Positions 5,861 through 11,482 of a stretch of DNA of 11,482 bases are shown here, piece after piece; position 1 is the stretch's first letter; every line of letters begins with the position of its first letter. The stretch covers positions 1 to 11,482 of the forward strand of contig JACPAU010000007.1 in the NCBI GenBank assembly GCA_016180705.1, in the 5' to 3' direction. The notes beneath the pieces are model-generated. The model made no database searches, was not told where the DNA came from, and saw only the letters and a program-made list of their open reading frames with translations. The position numbers and the translations under genes are program-made. Source of the DNA: Candidatus Methylomirabilota bacterium. Lineage in GTDB: Bacteria > Methylomirabilota > Methylomirabilia > Methylomirabilales > JACPAU01.

Positions 5861-5909
5861 GGGAGTCTGTGTCGGGGGTGGTGTGCGTGAGGGAGGCGAG
5901 GGCTTGACG

Positions 5910-7013
5910 ATGCACATTCGGGTTCAGCGAAGCGACTTTCTCTCCACTCTCGCCCAAGTGCAGGGCGTGGTGGAGGCGAAGAAGACGCTCCCAATCCTCT
6001 CCCACCTTCTGATCGAGGCGAGTGAGACCGGCCTCAACATCTTCGGCACGGACCTCGACGTGGGGATCCGGACCATCACCCCCTCGGAGGTCCTCGCGCC
6101 CGGCGCGATCGCGCTCTCCGCGAAGAAACTCTACGAGATCGTCCGCGAACTCCCCGAGGCGCCCGTGGACCTGCGCGTCCAGGAGGAGCTGAACGCGGAG
6201 ATCACCTGCCAGCGGTCGCGCTTCAAGGTCAAGGGGCTCCCGAAGGACGAGTTCCCCGCCCGCCCGGAGATCGCCGCGGAAGGCGGGCTCCGCCTCGCCC
6301 CCGACACGCTCCGGAGCATGATCCAGCGAACCGCCTTCGCCATCTCGACCGACCAGACGCGCTACACGCTGACGGGGGCCCTCTTGCAGGTGACGGCGAC
6401 GGAGGCCCAGATGGTCGCCACCGACGGCCACCGGCTGGCCATCGCGCGGGTGCCCCGGGAGCAGGTAGCGGGAGACGGGCTCACGGAGGCGCTGCTGCCG
6501 CGCAAGGCGCTGCTCGAGGCGGCGAAGGTCTTGCGGGACGACGGCGGGGAAGTCCGGATCGTCCCGCTGGGCAATCAGGTCGCCTTCGACCTGCGCCCGA
6601 CGCTGCTCGTCTGCCGGCTCATCGACGGTCAGTTCCCCAACTACCAGCAGGTTCTCCCCGCGGTGCAGGGGCGCGGCCTCGGCGTCAAGAAAGAGGAGCT
6701 GGTGGGAGCGCTCAAGCGCACGTCCACGATCATCGGGGACCGGACGGCCCCCACCGTGCTGGAGTTCAAGCGGGGGCGCCTGACGGTCTCCTGCGTCAAC
6801 CTGGACCTGGGGGAGGCGCGGGAGGAGGTGGAGGTCCAGCACGCGGACAAGGACCTGATCGTGGGCTTCAACGCGCGCTACATCCTGGACTTCCTCGCGG
6901 TGGTGGACGAGCCGGAGGTCAGCATCCACCTGAACGATCCCCTGAGCCCCGCGCTCTTTCGCCCGCTCCAGGGCCAGGACCACAGTTGCGTGATCATGCC
7001 GATGCGCATCTGA
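5910..7013 (+). CDS. dnaN: DNA polymerase III sliding clamp (beta subunit)
   Basis: DnaN forms a ring-shaped dimer around DNA and tethers DNA polymerase III and many other replication and repair proteins. The 367-residue product has the usual length (E. coli 366) and three clamp domains. It starts MHIRVQRSDFLSTL, followed by VQGVVEAKKTLPILSHLLIEA, carries ATDGHRLAIARV in domain 2 (about 178-190), and ends VIMPMRI, the C-terminal strand lining the peptide-binding cleft. The ATG at 5910 is chosen by family alignment; GAGGG at 5898-5902 lies 7 nt upstream. A GTG at 5883 would add nine unsupported residues. It is the first gene of the rightward set, without dnaA in front of it. recF follows after 22 nt. 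Confidence 0.98.
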   Translation: MHIRVQRSDFLSTLAQVQGVVEAKKTLPILSHLLIEASETGLNIFGTDLDVGIRTITPSEVLAPGAIALSAKKLYEIVRELPEAPVDLRVQEELNAEITCQRSRFKVKGLPKDEFPARPEIAAEGGLRLAPDTLRSMIQRTAFAISTDQTRYTLTGALLQVTATEAQMVATDGHRLAIARVPREQVAGDGLTEALLPRKALLEAAKVLRDDGGEVRIVPLGNQVAFDLRPTLLVCRLIDGQFPNYQQVLPAVQGRGLGVKKEELVGALKRTSTIIGDRTAPTVLEFKRGRLTVSCVNLDLGEAREEVEVQHADKDLIVGFNARYILDFLAVVDEPEVSIHLNDPLSPALFRPLQGQDHSCVIMPMRI

Positions 7014-7035
7014 GGCGCTGCGGGGCCGCGGCCGC

Positions 7036-10583
<3,548 letters not shown>

Positions 10584-10814
10584 TGCCGGGCCAACTAAGG
10601 CGTCCGTGTCCGGCCGCTTTCCTGCTGCCGCCCGCCCGGGGTGGGCCGCGACGTAGCCCTGTCTGGGTATTGGGCGGAGGAGCGGCTCGCCCCGGGAAGA
10701 GGGCGGCGGCTCCCAGGGCGCGGGTGATGCTCGTCATTTGGCCCGGCACCGGAGTTGTCGCGTGAGTACCGGGACAGTTCGTCGGACGCATTTTAGCCGT
10801 ATGGGGAGCGCCTG
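10584..10814 (+). other. gyrB-gyrA spacer, no gene recognised
   Basis: This 231-bp spacer is longer than the other gaps on this arm. It has a small GC stem (CGCCC-N8-GGGCG, 10688-10705), a GCGGCTC direct repeat (10682-10688 and 10706-10712) and an imperfect CCCGG/CCGGG stem within about 10740-10780. None is followed by a T-run, so I see no intrinsic terminator. No strong promoter was found. GGGGAG at 10803-10808, 6 nt before the ATG, is the gyrA ribosome site. Confidence 0.5.
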
Positions 10815-11482
10815 ATGCCGGAGGAGCCGCAGGGCCAGCCGACCCCGGCGCCGGCGGCGCAGCCGCTGCGCCCGGTCGGCGAGGTCCGGCCGACCGACAT
10901 CCACGAGGAGATGCGCCGCTCCTACCTCGATTACGCGATGAGCGTGATCATCGGGCGGGCGCTCCCGGACGTGCGGGACGGGCTGAAGCCGGTGCAGCGG
11001 CGGATCCTGTACGCCATGTGGGAGAACGGGCTCCGGCCCGGCGCCCGCTTCCGGAAGTCGGCGGCGGTGGTCGGGGAGGTGCTGAAGAGCTTCCACCCCC
11101 ACGGGGACACGGCGGTGTACGACACCATCGTCCGGCTCGTCCAGGACTTCTCCCTCCGCTACCCGCTGATCGAGGGGCAGGGGAACTTCGGCTCCGTGGA
11201 CGGGGACGCAGCGGCGGCGTACCGGTACACGGAGGTCCGGCTGGCGCGGATCGCCCAGGAGATGCTGACGGACATCGAGAAGGAGACGGTGGACTTCGTC
11301 CCGAACTTCGACGAGACCCTGCTCGAGCCGACCGTCCTCCCGGCCCGCCTCCCGAACCTGCTGGTCAACGGCGCCACGGGGATCGCGGTGGGGATGGCGA
11401 CCAACATCCCCCCCCACAACCTGGGGGAGATCGTGGACGGCGCCCTGCTGCTTCTGGAAGACCCAGAGACGCCCCTCGAGGC
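10815..11482 (+). CDS. gyrA: DNA gyrase subunit A (N-terminal part, cut by the window edge)
   Basis: GyrA holds the active-site tyrosine that cuts and rejoins DNA and the C-terminal domain that wraps it. About 222 codons are visible. After a Pro/Ala-rich extension (about residues 2-20) come [20 protein letters not shown] and [13 protein letters not shown]. The quinolone-resistance region [14 protein letters not shown] follows at 94-107, then [10 protein letters not shown] and AAAAYRYTE with catalytic Y138. T99 corresponds to E. coli S83 and D103 to D87. The ATG at 10815 is set by GGGGAG 6 nt upstream. The DNA-wrapping C-terminal domain lies outside the window. The gyrB neighbour supports gyrA over parC. 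Confidence 0.97.
   Translation, partial: MPEEPQGQPTPAPAAQPLRPVGEVRPTDIHEEMRRSYLDYAMSVIIGRALPDVRDGLKPVQRRILYAMWENGLRPGARFRKSAAVVGEVLKSFHPHGDTAVYDTIVRLVQDFSLRYPLIEGQGNFGSVDGDAAAAYRYTEVRLARIAQEMLTDIEKETVDFVPNFDETLLEPTVLPARLPNLLVNGATGIAVGMATNIPPHNLGEIVDGALLLLEDPETPLE

Larger units (their letters stand above)
5255..5909. other. oriC: Probable chromosomal origin of replication (oriC), non-coding region between rpmH and dnaN
   Basis: This 655-bp stretch separates two divergent gene sets and has no credible gene; open frames across it resemble nothing and lack ribosome sites. It holds the rpmH promoter at the left, a DnaA-box cluster at 5510-5541, an outlying one-mismatch box at 5419-5427, a weaker two-mismatch box (TGTGGAGAC, 5643-5651), several perfect inverted repeats and a relatively AT-rich end before dnaN. 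Known origins often lie beside dnaN and rpmH with clustered DnaA boxes and an unwinding element. dnaA itself is not here. Origin function is inferred from this combination. Confidence 0.8.

Noticed and set aside
10584..10814. RNA gene, riboswitch or insertion in the gyrB-gyrA spacer
   Set aside because: Only short imperfect GC stems are visible; no tRNA-like fold, terminal repeats or coding signal.

Overview
This is a chromosome replication-origin neighbourhood from a high-GC bacterium. Two sets of housekeeping genes point away from a 655-bp non-coding region at 5255-5909. On the minus strand, reading leftward, are rpmH, rnpA, yidD, yidC, a broken metallo-beta-lactamase-fold (MBL) gene, rsmG, parA and parB (cut by the left edge). 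On the plus strand are dnaN, recF, gyrB and gyrA (cut by the right edge). All genes therefore run co-directionally with forks leaving the centre. A YidC with a large periplasmic domain and a GyrB of Gram-negative length suggest a diderm. The sequence alone does not fix the phylum; a GC-rich deltaproteobacterial or candidate-phylum (Methylomirabilota/Rokubacteria-like) genome is possible, but that is a guess.

Left arm (1-5254): rpmH has a good sigma70-type promoter (TTGACA, 17 bp, TAACGT). From there the genes run with small gaps or overlaps through ribosomal protein L34, RNase P protein, YidD, YidC, the MBL remnant and RsmG. The usual jag-mnmE-mnmG block between yidC and rsmG is absent; only the MBL gene lies there. 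parAB has its own promoter (TTGACT, 17 bp, TATGGT). It lies just downstream of a perfect 16-bp parS palindrome embedded in the last codons of rsmG.

Centre (5255-5909): no credible gene, and notably no dnaA, which usually lies between rpmH and dnaN. The region holds two consensus DnaA boxes facing each other two bases apart, a one-mismatch third box beside them, several perfect short inverted repeats, and a relatively AT-rich stretch just before dnaN. I read it as the probable oriC.

Right arm (5910-11482): dnaN (sliding clamp), recF, gyrB (start overlapping the recF stop by 4 bp), a 231-bp spacer, then gyrA.

I do not see a new defence, mobile or biosynthetic system. The points worth a second look are the missing dnaA, the DnaA-box dyad, the MBL gene that has lost its HxHxDH metal motif, a ParA about 13 residues short at one internal site, an rnpA frame without an ordinary start codon, and two AT-rich coding patches in the parB-rsmG end of the window.
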